Source of the DNA: Enterenecus faecium
Lineage (GTDB): Bacteria; Bacillota; Clostridia; Oscillospirales; Oscillospiraceae
DNA: 56,022 nucleotides
Reading direction: 5' to 3'
Assembly (NCBI GenBank): GCA_018713215.1
Contig: DVFO01000026.1
Location: 1-56,022 of the forward strand
Below are positions 6,975-14,844 of the stretch, in pieces. A program made the position numbers and the translations under genes. Under the pieces are notes generated by a model that saw only the letters and a list, made by a program, of their open reading frames with translations, ran no database searches and had not been told where the DNA came from. The first letter of the stretch is position 1. Each line of letters starts with the position of its first letter.

Positions 6975-8186
6975 GTGTCCAACCATCTTTCCCATCGCTG
7001 GCCCCAAGGGGAACCCCGCCCCATCCACTACCACTACACCTCAGACCGTCGCCCCCGCCGCCTGGGTAAGGCGCTGCTGGTGGTGTCCCTGTGCCTGGTG
7101 GCCGCAGCGGCCCTGGTGTTCGGCGGATACCTGGGCATGGTCCACCTGGCCAACTCCCTGGCGGATGCCCAGCGGGGCTCCTTTGCCCCTCGCCCCTCCA
7201 GCCATGTGGAGGTCAACGCCAACTGGGACCCCGCTGACCTGCCCTGGGCTCAGCCCGACCCCAACGTGTCCATCTTCGTACACGACCAGGACACCCAGGT
7301 CCTGACCAGCAACCAAATCTATGACCAGGTGCTCCCCTCGGTGGTGTGCGTCACCGCCGACCAGGGCAACGGCTCTGCCAGCGTGGGCTCTGGGGTGGTA
7401 CTCACCCAGTCGGGGTACATCGTCACCAACTTCCACATCATCCAGGGCGGCGTGTCCCTGAACGTCTCCATGCTCTCCAGCACGGCCAATTATGACGCCA
7501 AGCTGGTGGGCTACGATGAGGAGCTGGACCTAGCAGTACTGAAAATTGAGGCCCAGGGCCTCACCCCCGCCCGCCTGGGCAGCTCGGACCAGCTGTCGGT
7601 GGGCGACTCGGTGTACGCCATCGGCAACCCCATGGGCTACCTCCACGGCACCATGACCGAGGGCATCATCTCCTCCCCCACCCGCACCATCCAGGTGGAC
7701 GGCAAGGACATGAACCTTCTCCAGACCAGCGCCGCCCTCAACTCCGGCAACTCCGGCGGCGCCCTGACCAACGCCTATGGACAGGTGGTGGGCATCACCT
7801 CCGCCAAGATCACCGGCGTGGAGAATGACACCGTCATTGAAGGCTTGGGCCTGGTCATCCCCATCAACGACACCATTCCATTCCTCAACCAGATGATCCA
7901 CACCGGACAGAGCTTCCGCCCCTCTCTGGGCATCCTGTGCCAGGAGGTCCAGATGGACGACACCTCCGGTGTGTACGTGGTGAGCACCACCGCTGACACC
8001 CCCGCCCACGAGGCGCTGCTGGAGGGCGACGTGATTCTCGCCGCCAACGGGGTGGACACCCCCACCCTCTACGCCCTGACCCGGGTGCTCAATGACACCG
8101 GGGTGGGCAACCCGGTGGAGCTGTCCGTGCTGCGGGACGGCGGTGTCCTCTCCATTTCCATTACCCTCTACGACCGTCTCACCTGA
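6975..8186 (+). CDS. HtrA/DegP-like membrane-anchored serine protease (first of two)
   Basis: A 403-residue S1C protease: a short basic cytoplasmic tail, one membrane helix (about residues 32-54), and a trypsin-like domain with H154 (VTNFHIIQGG), D185 (LDLAVLKI) and S260 (NSGNSGGAL). A single PDZ domain forms the last 90 residues. It degrades misfolded proteins outside the membrane. Start: GTG at 6975, 8 bases after AGGAGG (6961-6966); the in-frame ATG at 6948 overlaps the kinase stop and has no ribosome site. Operon with the two-component system and birA. A second, better conserved HtrA lies at 38815-40266. Confidence 0.88.
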   Translation: MSNHLSHRWPQGEPRPIHYHYTSDRRPRRLGKALLVVSLCLVAAAALVFGGYLGMVHLANSLADAQRGSFAPRPSSHVEVNANWDPADLPWAQPDPNVSIFVHDQDTQVLTSNQIYDQVLPSVVCVTADQGNGSASVGSGVVLTQSGYIVTNFHIIQGGVSLNVSMLSSTANYDAKLVGYDEELDLAVLKIEAQGLTPARLGSSDQLSVGDSVYAIGNPMGYLHGTMTEGIISSPTRTIQVDGKDMNLLQTSAALNSGNSGGALTNAYGQVVGITSAKITGVENDTVIEGLGLVIPINDTIPFLNQMIHTGQSFRPSLGILCQEVQMDDTSGVYVVSTTADTPAHEALLEGDVILAANGVDTPTLYALTRVLNDTGVGNPVELSVLRDGGVLSISITLYDRLT

Positions 8187-8200
8187 CGGGAGGCCAAACC

Positions 8201-9187
8201 ATGAATCAAGATCAACTCATTACCCTGCTGGCCCAGAGCCCCGGCTATGTCTCCGGCCAGGAGATGAGCCAGACGCTGGGGGTCACCCGGGGCGCCATCT
8301 GGAAGGAGCTGTCCCAGCTGCGGGAGCAGGGCTGGCCCATCTCCTCCTCCACCCGTTTGGGCTACCGCCTGGACGGCCTACCCCCTCAGCTCTCCGCCCC
8401 CTATCTGGAGGGGCGGCTGTCCGGCACCATCTCCTCCGGCCACATTCACGTCTTTGATCGGCTGGACTCCACCAATACCCAGCTCAAGGCCATGGCCGCC
8501 CAGGGAGCGCCCCACGGCACCGTGGTGGCCGCTCTGGAGCAGACCTCCGGCCGAGGCACCCGGGGCCGCACCTTCGCCTCTCCCCCCGGCGGGCTGTACC
8601 TGTCCCTGCTGCTGCGCCCCCAGGTTCAGCTGTCTGAACTGTTTTCCCTCACGGGATGGGTGGCGGTGGCGGTGCGCCAGGCGGTGGAGACCGCCTGCGG
8701 CGCGCCCGCCCGCATCAAGTGGCTCAACGACATCTACTTAAATAACCGCAAACTGTGCGGCATCCTCACCGAGCTGTCCCTGCTGGGAGAGAGCAGCGAG
8801 CCGGACTATGTGGTCATCGGGGTGGGCATCAACCTCAGCCAGACCGCCCAGACCTTCCACGACTTGGGGCTGGAGGGTATCGCCACCTCCCTGGCTCTGG
8901 AGGGGTACGAGGTGGAGCCCAACCACATGGCCCTCACCCTGCTCCAAGAGCTCCACACCATGGCCCAGCACTTCCCCAGCCACCACGAGGAATACCTGCA
9001 CCAGTACCGCTCCCACTGTCTCACCCTCCATCAGCCGGTGGAGGTGGAGACCGGAAAGGAGACCTATCAGGCCATGGCCCAGGCCATTCTCCCCGACTTC
9101 TCCCTGGAGGTCACCGACCAACAGGGCTTCACCCATCCGGTGTCCTCGGGCCGGGTCACCCCCCACTTTCTCCGCGCCAATTCCTGA
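8201..9187 (+). CDS. birA: Bifunctional biotin ligase / biotin repressor
   Basis: A 328-residue BirA: N-terminal HTH (about residues 1-60: MSQTLGVTRGAIWKELSQL), then the biotinyl-AMP ligase core with SGRGTRGRTF, KWLNDIYLNNRKLCGILTEL and VVIGVGINLSQT, and the small C-terminal beta domain. It activates biotin with ATP and attaches it to carboxylase or decarboxylase carrier proteins. The HTH predicts repression of biotin uptake or synthesis genes. A ribosome site GGGAGG precedes the ATG by about 7 bases. It lies 14 bases after htrA and 14 bases before niaR, so two vitamin regulators share the operon. Confidence 0.93.
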   Translation: MNQDQLITLLAQSPGYVSGQEMSQTLGVTRGAIWKELSQLREQGWPISSSTRLGYRLDGLPPQLSAPYLEGRLSGTISSGHIHVFDRLDSTNTQLKAMAAQGAPHGTVVAALEQTSGRGTRGRTFASPPGGLYLSLLLRPQVQLSELFSLTGWVAVAVRQAVETACGAPARIKWLNDIYLNNRKLCGILTELSLLGESSEPDYVVIGVGINLSQTAQTFHDLGLEGIATSLALEGYEVEPNHMALTLLQELHTMAQHFPSHHEEYLHQYRSHCLTLHQPVEVETGKETYQAMAQAILPDFSLEVTDQQGFTHPVSSGRVTPHFLRANS

Positions 9188-9201
9188 CAGGAGGATTTCC
9201 C

Positions 9202-9714
9202 ATGAACAGCCAACTGCGCCGCACCCACATCTTAGAATATCTCGCCCAGGCCGACGGCCCCCTGTCCGCCACCGCTCTGGCCCACACCCTCCAGGTCAGC
9301 CGCCAGATCATCGTGGGGGACGTGGCTCTTCTGCGGGCCTCGGGAGCCAACATCACCGCCACCCCCCGGGGGTATGTGCTGGACCATCCCGCCCCCGGCC
9401 GCACCTACACCGTGGCCTGCCGTCACAGCGAGAGTGAGATGGAGCAGGAGCTGAACCTGATGGTGGACCACGGCTGCACCGTGGAGTCGGTGGTGGTGGA
9501 ACACCCGGTGTACGGCCAGCTGGTGGGGCAGCTGAATCTGTCCTCCCGCTACGATGTGTCCCAGTTCATCCAGAAGGCCCAGGCCCATGACATGCGACCC
9601 CTGTCCGAACTCACCGACGGCATCCACCTGCACACCTTACAGTGTCGGGACGAGCAGGCGTTCCAGCGCCTGGTGGAGGCGCTGCGGGAAGCAGGATTTT
9701 TGGTGGAAGAATAA
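9202..9714 (+). CDS. niaR: NiaR-type niacin-responsive repressor (3H domain)
   Basis: A 170-residue protein: HTH_11 domain (residues 1-60; LSATALAHTLQVSRQIIVGDVALLR) followed by a 3H domain with its conserved histidines in HPVYGQL and DGIHLHTL. NiaR/YrxA proteins repress NAD synthesis or nicotinate uptake genes when nicotinic acid is bound. The gene starts at ATG 9202, 8 bases after CAGGAGG; the much longer reading frame extending upstream is only the out-of-frame shadow of birA. Last gene of the operon; a terminator follows at once. Confidence 0.92.
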   Translation: MNSQLRRTHILEYLAQADGPLSATALAHTLQVSRQIIVGDVALLRASGANITATPRGYVLDHPAPGRTYTVACRHSESEMEQELNLMVDHGCTVESVVVEHPVYGQLVGQLNLSSRYDVSQFIQKAQAHDMRPLSELTDGIHLHTLQCRDEQAFQRLVEALREAGFLVEE

Positions 9715-9720
9715 AGACAT

Positions 9721-9749
9721 ATCCCCGAGGCAATCGCCTCGGGGATTTC
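9721..9749 (+). terminator. Terminator after niaR
   Basis: Perfect 11-bp stem ATCCCCGAGGC / GCCTCGGGGAT with loop AATC, then TTTCT; 7 bases after the stop codon. Confidence 0.9.
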
Positions 9750-9835
9750 TCTTGAAAAGATGCCCAGCAACGGTGGATTTGTTCATAATATTTGGGTACA
9801 CTAAGGAATATCACAACACAGAAAGAGTGGTTGTC

Positions 9836-10537
9836 ATGTCTTTCGATGTCTATTATCTGGTCCTGGTGCTGCCCGCTGTGATATTGGCCATGTGGGCCAG
9901 CAATCGGGTCAACCGGACCTTCCGCAAATATTCCCAGCAGCTCTCCATGCGCCGCCTCACCGGGGCAGATGCCGCCCGCATGGTGTTGGACGCCAACGGG
10001 CTGCACCAAGTCCGCATCGAACGGGTGGCGGGCAATCTCACCGATCACTATGACCCACGCACCAATGTCATCCGCCTGTCCGATTCGGTGTACGACAACG
10101 CCTCCACCGCCGCCATCGGTGTGGCCGCCCACGAGGCGGGCCACGCCATCCAGTATGCCACCCACTACCTGCCCATCAAGCTGCGGGCCGCCATCATCCC
10201 CATCACCAACATCGGCTCCAAGCTGGCCATGCCGCTTATCCTCATTGGCCTGCTGTTTGTCTCCGGCGACCTGGGGGTACAGTTGGCCTATGCGGGCATC
10301 GCCTGCTTCGGCCTGTCTACGGTGTTTCAGCTGGTGACCCTGCCCACGGAGTTCAACGCCAGCCGCCGGGCCCTGGCCGCCCTGGAGCAAGGCCATCTGC
10401 TCAATGAGGAGGAGATGGTGGGAGCCCGCAAGACCCTGTGGGCTGCGGCTATGACCTATGTGGCCGCTCTGGCTGTGTCCCTGGCCCAGCTGTTCCGGCT
10501 GCTACTCATCGTGGGCAATCGGCGCAGAAATGATTAA
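9836..10537 (+). CDS. YugP-family membrane zinc metallopeptidase
   Basis: A 233-residue protein with membrane helices at about residues 4-22, 118-160 and near 200-225. The zinc motif HEAGH (AAHEAGHAIQYATHYLP) lies near residue 103, and the third ligand is probably the Glu in LPTEFNASRRAL. This is the neutral zinc metallopeptidase 2 (YugP) family: integral membrane HExxH proteases of unknown substrate. The start at 9836 gives the conserved short hydrophobic N-terminus; its ribosome site is poor (GAAAGAG). Monocistronic, converging with kdpE across a shared terminator. Confidence 0.88.
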   Translation: MSFDVYYLVLVLPAVILAMWASNRVNRTFRKYSQQLSMRRLTGADAARMVLDANGLHQVRIERVAGNLTDHYDPRTNVIRLSDSVYDNASTAAIGVAAHEAGHAIQYATHYLPIKLRAAIIPITNIGSKLAMPLILIGLLFVSGDLGVQLAYAGIACFGLSTVFQLVTLPTEFNASRRALAALEQGHLLNEEEMVGARKTLWAAAMTYVAALAVSLAQLFRLLLIVGNRRRND

Positions 10538-10555
10538 TCCTCAGGACAAGCAAAC

Positions 10556-10593
10556 AAGCCGCCCTCCAGAAGTGTCCTTCTGGAGGGCGGCTT
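10556..10593. terminator. Bidirectional terminator, dispersed hairpin family C
   Basis: 17-bp perfect arms (10556-10572 and 10577-10593, loop TGTC) between the converging peptidase and kdpE genes. The core GCCGCCCTCC-N-GAAG recurs at 16373-16407, so this is a copy of a dispersed hairpin. Confidence 0.88.
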
Positions 10594-10603
10594 TCTGCAC
10601 CAA

Positions 10604-11305
10604 TTATTCCACTTTCATCATGCGATACCCCACGCCAATGTGGGTTTGAATATACTGGGGGGAGCCAGGCTCTTTTTCCAACTTTTTGCGCAGGGTGGCC
10701 ATAAACACCCGCAGGGAGGCCACGTCGTTTTCCCAGCTTCTCCCCCAAATCTGCTGGGTGATAAAGGTATGGGTCAGCACCTTCCCCACGTTTTTACACA
10801 GCAAACACAAAAGCTTGTACTCGCTGGGGGTCAAATGCAGCTCCTGGCCATCCAGAAACGCACAGCCCGCGGCATAGTCCACTTTTAACTTTCCGTTGGT
10901 GAACACCGCCTCGGTACTCACGTTCCCCAGCTGCAACGCAGCCAGCCGCCGCTGTGTCACCCGCAGGCGGGCCAGCAGTTCCTCCACGGAAAAGGGTTTG
11001 GTCAGGTAATCATCTGCCCCAGCATCCAGGGCATCAATCTTGTCGGTATCCTCACTGCGGGCGCTGATGACGATGATGGGCACGTTGGACCAGGTACGAA
11101 TTCGGTGAATGACCTCCACTCCGTCGATGTCGGGCAGGCCCAAATCCAACAGGATGATCTCCGGGTTGTGGGAGGATGCCTCCAAAATCGCTGCCTCTCC
11201 GTTGGACGCCGTGAGAGAGCGGTAGTCATGGGCTCTCAAGGTGGTGGTGATGAGGTTGCGCACCGGAGTATCGTCCTCCACCACCAGAATCAATGGTTTA
11301 TTCAT
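10604..11305 (-). CDS. kdpE: KdpE-like response regulator
   Basis: A 233-residue OmpR-family regulator with acidic residues E10-D11-D12, phospho-acceptor D54 (LLDLGLPDIDG), a KPF motif (LTKPFSVEELLARLRV) and a winged helix ending HIGVGYRMMKVE. The RRLAALQ linker and overall sequence are KdpE-like. Its start overlaps the kdpD stop by 8 bases, so it is translated from the same message. In the classical system it activates the high-affinity K+ ATPase genes; no kdpFABC is present, and the genes upstream in the same direction are Trk/Ktr K+ uptake genes, which are therefore the likely targets. Confidence 0.92.
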   Translation of the reverse strand: MNKPLILVVEDDTPVRNLITTTLRAHDYRSLTASNGEAAILEASSHNPEIILLDLGLPDIDGVEVIHRIRTWSNVPIIVISARSEDTDKIDALDAGADDYLTKPFSVEELLARLRVTQRRLAALQLGNVSTEAVFTNGKLKVDYAAGCAFLDGQELHLTPSEYKLLCLLCKNVGKVLTHTFITQQIWGRSWENDVASLRVFMATLRKKLEKEPGSPQYIQTHIGVGYRMMKVE

Positions 11306-13940
11306 GTAGTTCTACCTCCCCGGCTGGTACCGAAAATGTAAAGATGGAGCCATGGGGCTTGTGATCGCTCACCACGATTTCTCCTCCATGTGCATTCACG
11401 ATGGATTTACACAGCGCCAGACCCAATCCCATACTGCGGCGGCTGTCGGCAATCTGATTGGACGCACTGTAAAACATGTCAAAAATATGGGGCTTTGCCT
11501 GGTCTGGAATGCCCGGTCCATTGTCTGCCACCGAGATGTAAATAAACGTTCCCTCTTGCTTCCACCCAATTTCGATGTCCGACCCGGGCGGGGTGTACTT
11601 CATGGCATTGTCAAGGATATTGATGAGGACCTGGACAATCAGCTTTGCATCTATCTGTGCCAGGAGATAATCGTCACTGCTCTGCACATGAAAGTGGTAT
11701 TCCGCACGCTTGCGATTGATGTGCCGAAGCGCCTCTGCTACCACCTCGTCGATGAGCTCAGTGGTCAGGTGCAAGTTCATCCGCCCCTGCTCCAGTCGGC
11801 TGACCGAGAGCAGATTTTCCACCAGATTGATCAGCCACATGGCATCGTCATAGATGTCGGCATACATCTGCTCCTTGGTTTTTGCATCAAACAGCGGTCC
11901 ATTGGAGAGCAGGTTGCTGGCATTTCCGGAAATGGAGGTCAGCGGAGTACGCAAATCGTGAGAAATGGAACGGAGCAGATTGGCTCGCAGCTGCTCGTTC
12001 TTGGCCAGCACGGCAGCGGCTTCTTTCTCCTCCACGTTCTTTTGGTTTTCCAAGGCCAAGGCACATTCTCCCAACACGGAGAGGAGAATGCTGGACTCAA
12101 AGGAATCCAGCGGCTTATCCGAGGCGGCAATGCCTACCACGCCGTACACCCGCTCCCCGGTGCGGATGGAGAGATAGGTGCACCGGGCATCGGGAAGGGT
12201 TTCTGTCCCGGCTCCCGCCCGCTTGTTGTTGGACAACACCCACCGGGCCACCTCCCGCTCCTTGGGAGTGGTGTAGCGCTGGGGAGATGCCGCCTCGTCC
12301 ACCAGAAAGATTTCCGGCTCCAGAAGCCCTTTCTCATCTATGGAATAGACCACAATATCCCGCTGGAAGATTTTTAACAGCTGTTTGGCGGTCACCGAAA
12401 CAATTTCTTCTTGGGTGTGGGCTCGTTGCAGATTTTGGCTGGTCTCAAACAGCAATTTGGTCCTCCACGCCACTTGAGCCGACCGTTTGGCATGGGACTT
12501 TAGCTTGGATGCCAAGGATCCGGTGAGCAGAGAGGCCAGAAACATCACGAGAAAGGTGATGGGGTATTCGCTGTCGTAGGCTTGCAGGGTAAATCTGGGT
12601 ACCGTGAACAGGAAATTGAAGGTCAGGACACTGGCAATGGAGGCAACGAAGCTGCAAATGGAGCTTCTGGTGTAAACCGAGATCAACATAACACCCAGAA
12701 TGTAAAGCGTAATGATATTGGCCTCTGTAAAGCCAAAGTTATAAAATAACAGGCCAATGAGTGTGACAAGAATGAGAATCCCTGCACTTTTCAACAGATC
12801 CAGCACGGAAATGGATGGCATATGCATCACTTCCCGGTGTTTGGTATCCAGCAGGTGATTCACTCCATTGTCCGGAATGATATGGATGTCCAGTTCTGGC
12901 GTCAGTTCAATGAGCCGTTCCGTCAGCGATGGTTTTCTCAGCAGCAGCCGACGGGGTATCCCGCTACGGCCCAGCACAATTTTCGTCACGCCAGACAGGC
13001 GGGAAAACTCTGCAATTTGATGGGCCACATCATCGCCATACACCGTCTCGATGGAGGCCCCCAGTTGCTGTGCCAGACGCATATTGCCCTGAAGGCGCTG
13101 CTTATCCCGCGCATTCATCCACTGAAATGCCTTGGTCTCCACAAACAACGCGGTAAATCCACACCGAAACGCCCCTGCCATCCGGGCCGCCGTGCGTATG
13201 ATTTTCTCATTGGAGGGGGCAGAAGACAGGCACACCAGAATGTGCTCCTGGGTGCGATACTCCGTTTGCATCTTCTCCTGGGTGTACAGAGCCGCCCGAT
13301 CCGCACAGCGGCGCAGGCCCACCTCTCGCAGGGCGCTGAGCTGTGACAGGGAGCAGTCTTCCAGCAGTTCCTCCTTCTGCCCATCCATCAGCCGCTGTCG
13401 GAGCCGCTGGGGCTCCAGGTCGATAAACTCCACCTGATCTGCCTGGTCAAATACCCGGTCTGGAATGCGCTCAGGCACCGAAGTGCCCAGGATGGAAAAG
13501 ACCGTGTCCTGAATGCTCTCAATGTGGTGAATGTCCAAGGTCGTATAGACGTCAATTCCCGCCTTCCGCAGCTCCTCAATGTCCTGATAGCGCTTCATGT
13601 GGCGGCAGGCATCCGCATTCCAGTGGGACAGATTCTCAATCACAATCAACTGGGGGTGCCGTTTGAGGCAGGCATCCAAGTCGATTTCATCCGCTATGTG
13701 CCCATCCCTGGCCACTTTTTTACATGGCAATACCTCAAATGTCTCTGCCAATGCCGTGGTTTTGGGCCACTGGGTATCGGAGAGTATGCCAATGGCCACG
13801 TCCAGCCCTGCTTGTTTGGCCTCTCTGGCAGATTCCAGCATGGCATAGCTCTTCCCAGCGCCGGAGAAATAGCTGGCAAAAATCGTGAGTTTCCCCTGTT
13901 TTCTTCCGGTGGCCTGCCCCGCCGATGCAACCGCATCCAT
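11298..13940 (-). CDS. kdpD: KdpD-like osmosensitive potassium sensor kinase
   Basis: An 880-residue kinase with the full KdpD layout. It begins with an N-terminal KdpD domain with Walker A (SGAGKSYAML near residue 27) and Walker-B-like IVIENL. A universal-stress-protein domain (about 230-355) and four membrane helices (about 385-475) come next. Then follow a GAF-like domain (about 500-620), HisKA with H661 (SISHDLRTPLTSISGNASNLL) and an ATPase domain (NILDNAMKYTPPGSD ... GLGLALCKSIV). Start: ATG 13940, 7 bases after GAGGAGG; the frame extends upstream to a TTG that overlaps the ribosome site. It senses K+ limitation or turgor and is the partner of kdpE. Confidence 0.93.
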   Translation of the reverse strand: MDAVASAGQATGRKQGKLTIFASYFSGAGKSYAMLESAREAKQAGLDVAIGILSDTQWPKTTALAETFEVLPCKKVARDGHIADEIDLDACLKRHPQLIVIENLSHWNADACRHMKRYQDIEELRKAGIDVYTTLDIHHIESIQDTVFSILGTSVPERIPDRVFDQADQVEFIDLEPQRLRQRLMDGQKEELLEDCSLSQLSALREVGLRRCADRAALYTQEKMQTEYRTQEHILVCLSSAPSNEKIIRTAARMAGAFRCGFTALFVETKAFQWMNARDKQRLQGNMRLAQQLGASIETVYGDDVAHQIAEFSRLSGVTKIVLGRSGIPRRLLLRKPSLTERLIELTPELDIHIIPDNGVNHLLDTKHREVMHMPSISVLDLLKSAGILILVTLIGLLFYNFGFTEANIITLYILGVMLISVYTRSSICSFVASIASVLTFNFLFTVPRFTLQAYDSEYPITFLVMFLASLLTGSLASKLKSHAKRSAQVAWRTKLLFETSQNLQRAHTQEEIVSVTAKQLLKIFQRDIVVYSIDEKGLLEPEIFLVDEAASPQRYTTPKEREVARWVLSNNKRAGAGTETLPDARCTYLSIRTGERVYGVVGIAASDKPLDSFESSILLSVLGECALALENQKNVEEKEAAAVLAKNEQLRANLLRSISHDLRTPLTSISGNASNLLSNGPLFDAKTKEQMYADIYDDAMWLINLVENLLSVSRLEQGRMNLHLTTELIDEVVAEALRHINRKRAEYHFHVQSSDDYLLAQIDAKLIVQVLINILDNAMKYTPPGSDIEIGWKQEGTFIYISVADNGPGIPDQAKPHIFDMFYSASNQIADSRRSMGLGLALCKSIVNAHGGEIVVSDHKPHGSIFTFSVPAGEVELHE

Positions 13941-14014
13941 GGCACTCCCTCCTCTCAAACAGGTGTATTATAGCACAAATCCCTTGAGGTTGCGGGCAAA
14001 GTTGTGGAGGGCAG

Positions 14015-14137
14015 TTACTCCATGCGGTTGATCTTATCCTTACGGACTTTGTCCAGGAACTTGTACAATCCATCAATGGCAAAATACACACCCACACAAA
14101 AAAGAAGGATGACACCCAATAAAAGCAGTTCTTTCAT
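14015..14137 (-). CDS. 40-residue single-span membrane microprotein between trkA and kdpD
   Basis: ATG at 14137 with a very strong ribosome site (GAGGAGGGG, about 6 bases upstream) opens a 40-codon frame. It starts MKELLLLGVILLFCVGVYFA (one membrane helix), continues IDGLYKFLDKVRKDKINRME and ends with TAA at 14015-14017. The basic tail predicts a cytoplasmic C-terminus. It lies between trkA (39 bases away) and kdpD (75 bases), in the same direction. By place and shape it recalls KdpF, the 30-residue stabiliser of the Kdp ATPase, but the sequence is not the same, and its partner could be TrkH, TrkA or KdpD. The coding nature is supported by the ribosome site and the helix-plus-basic-tail design. 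Confidence 0.8.
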   Translation of the reverse strand: MKELLLLGVILLFCVGVYFAIDGLYKFLDKVRKDKINRME

Positions 14138-14175
14138 CTTCTCCCCTCCTCTTCTCTCATCTCAGGGCTCTTCCC

Positions 14176-14826
14176 TTAAATGTGAAAGCACTTCTGGATA
14201 TCCCGCTGGGTTCCCAAAACCAAAATGGTACTGTTGACAGGCAGGCTGATGTCCGGTGTGATGACGGTCATGGAAAACTTTCCATTTTGTTTGATGGCCA
14301 TGATATTCACATGATAGCGTTTTCTCACATCCAATTGGCCGATGGTTTTCCCCACCCAGCTATTGGGCACTTCCACTTCGAAAATGGCATGGTCATCCCC
14401 CAGAGCGATGTAATCGGCAATGTGATCGGAGGTATACCGAATGGCGGTCCAATTTGCCATCTGCTTCTCTGGATACACCACCTCATCGGCGCCATTGCGC
14501 AGCAAGAACTTGGCCTGGATGTCCCGGCCTGCTCGGGCCACCACTTTTTTCGCCCCCAACTCCTTGAGCAGAGACGCCGTTTCCAGAGAGCTCTGGAAGT
14601 TGTCTCCGATGGCTACAATGCACAGGTCATAGTTTCGCACCCCAAGGGAGATCAGGAAGTCTTCGCTGGTGCTGTCTCCAATCTGGGCGTTGGTCACAAA
14701 GGGCAAAATCGCATTGACCCTTTCTTCGTCCTTGTCCACCGCCATAACTTGCTGGTTCAGTTCGTTGAGCTTCATGGCAATGTGCCGTCCGAACCGGCCT
14801 AATCCAATTAACAAAACGGTTTTCAT
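14176..14826 (-). CDS. trkA: TrkA/KtrA-type potassium channel regulatory subunit
   Basis: A 216-residue cytoplasmic protein: Rossmann RCK_N domain (LLIGLGRFGRHIAMKLNEL, then the acidic end of strand 2 AVDKDEER) that binds NAD(H) or ATP, followed by RCK_C (about residues 135-216; FEVEVPNSWVGKTIGQLDV), the domain that binds cyclic di-AMP in KtrA proteins. One RCK pair of this length is KtrA-like rather than the double TrkA of Proteobacteria. It gates the TrkH channel encoded 18 bases upstream. Ribosome site GAGGGAG. Confidence 0.93.
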   Translation of the reverse strand: MKTVLLIGLGRFGRHIAMKLNELNQQVMAVDKDEERVNAILPFVTNAQIGDSTSEDFLISLGVRNYDLCIVAIGDNFQSSLETASLLKELGAKKVVARAGRDIQAKFLLRNGADEVVYPEKQMANWTAIRYTSDHIADYIALGDDHAIFEVEVPNSWVGKTIGQLDVRKRYHVNIMAIKQNGKFSMTVITPDISLPVNSTILVLGTQRDIQKCFHI

Positions 14827-14844
14827 ATGTTCTCCCTCATCTCT

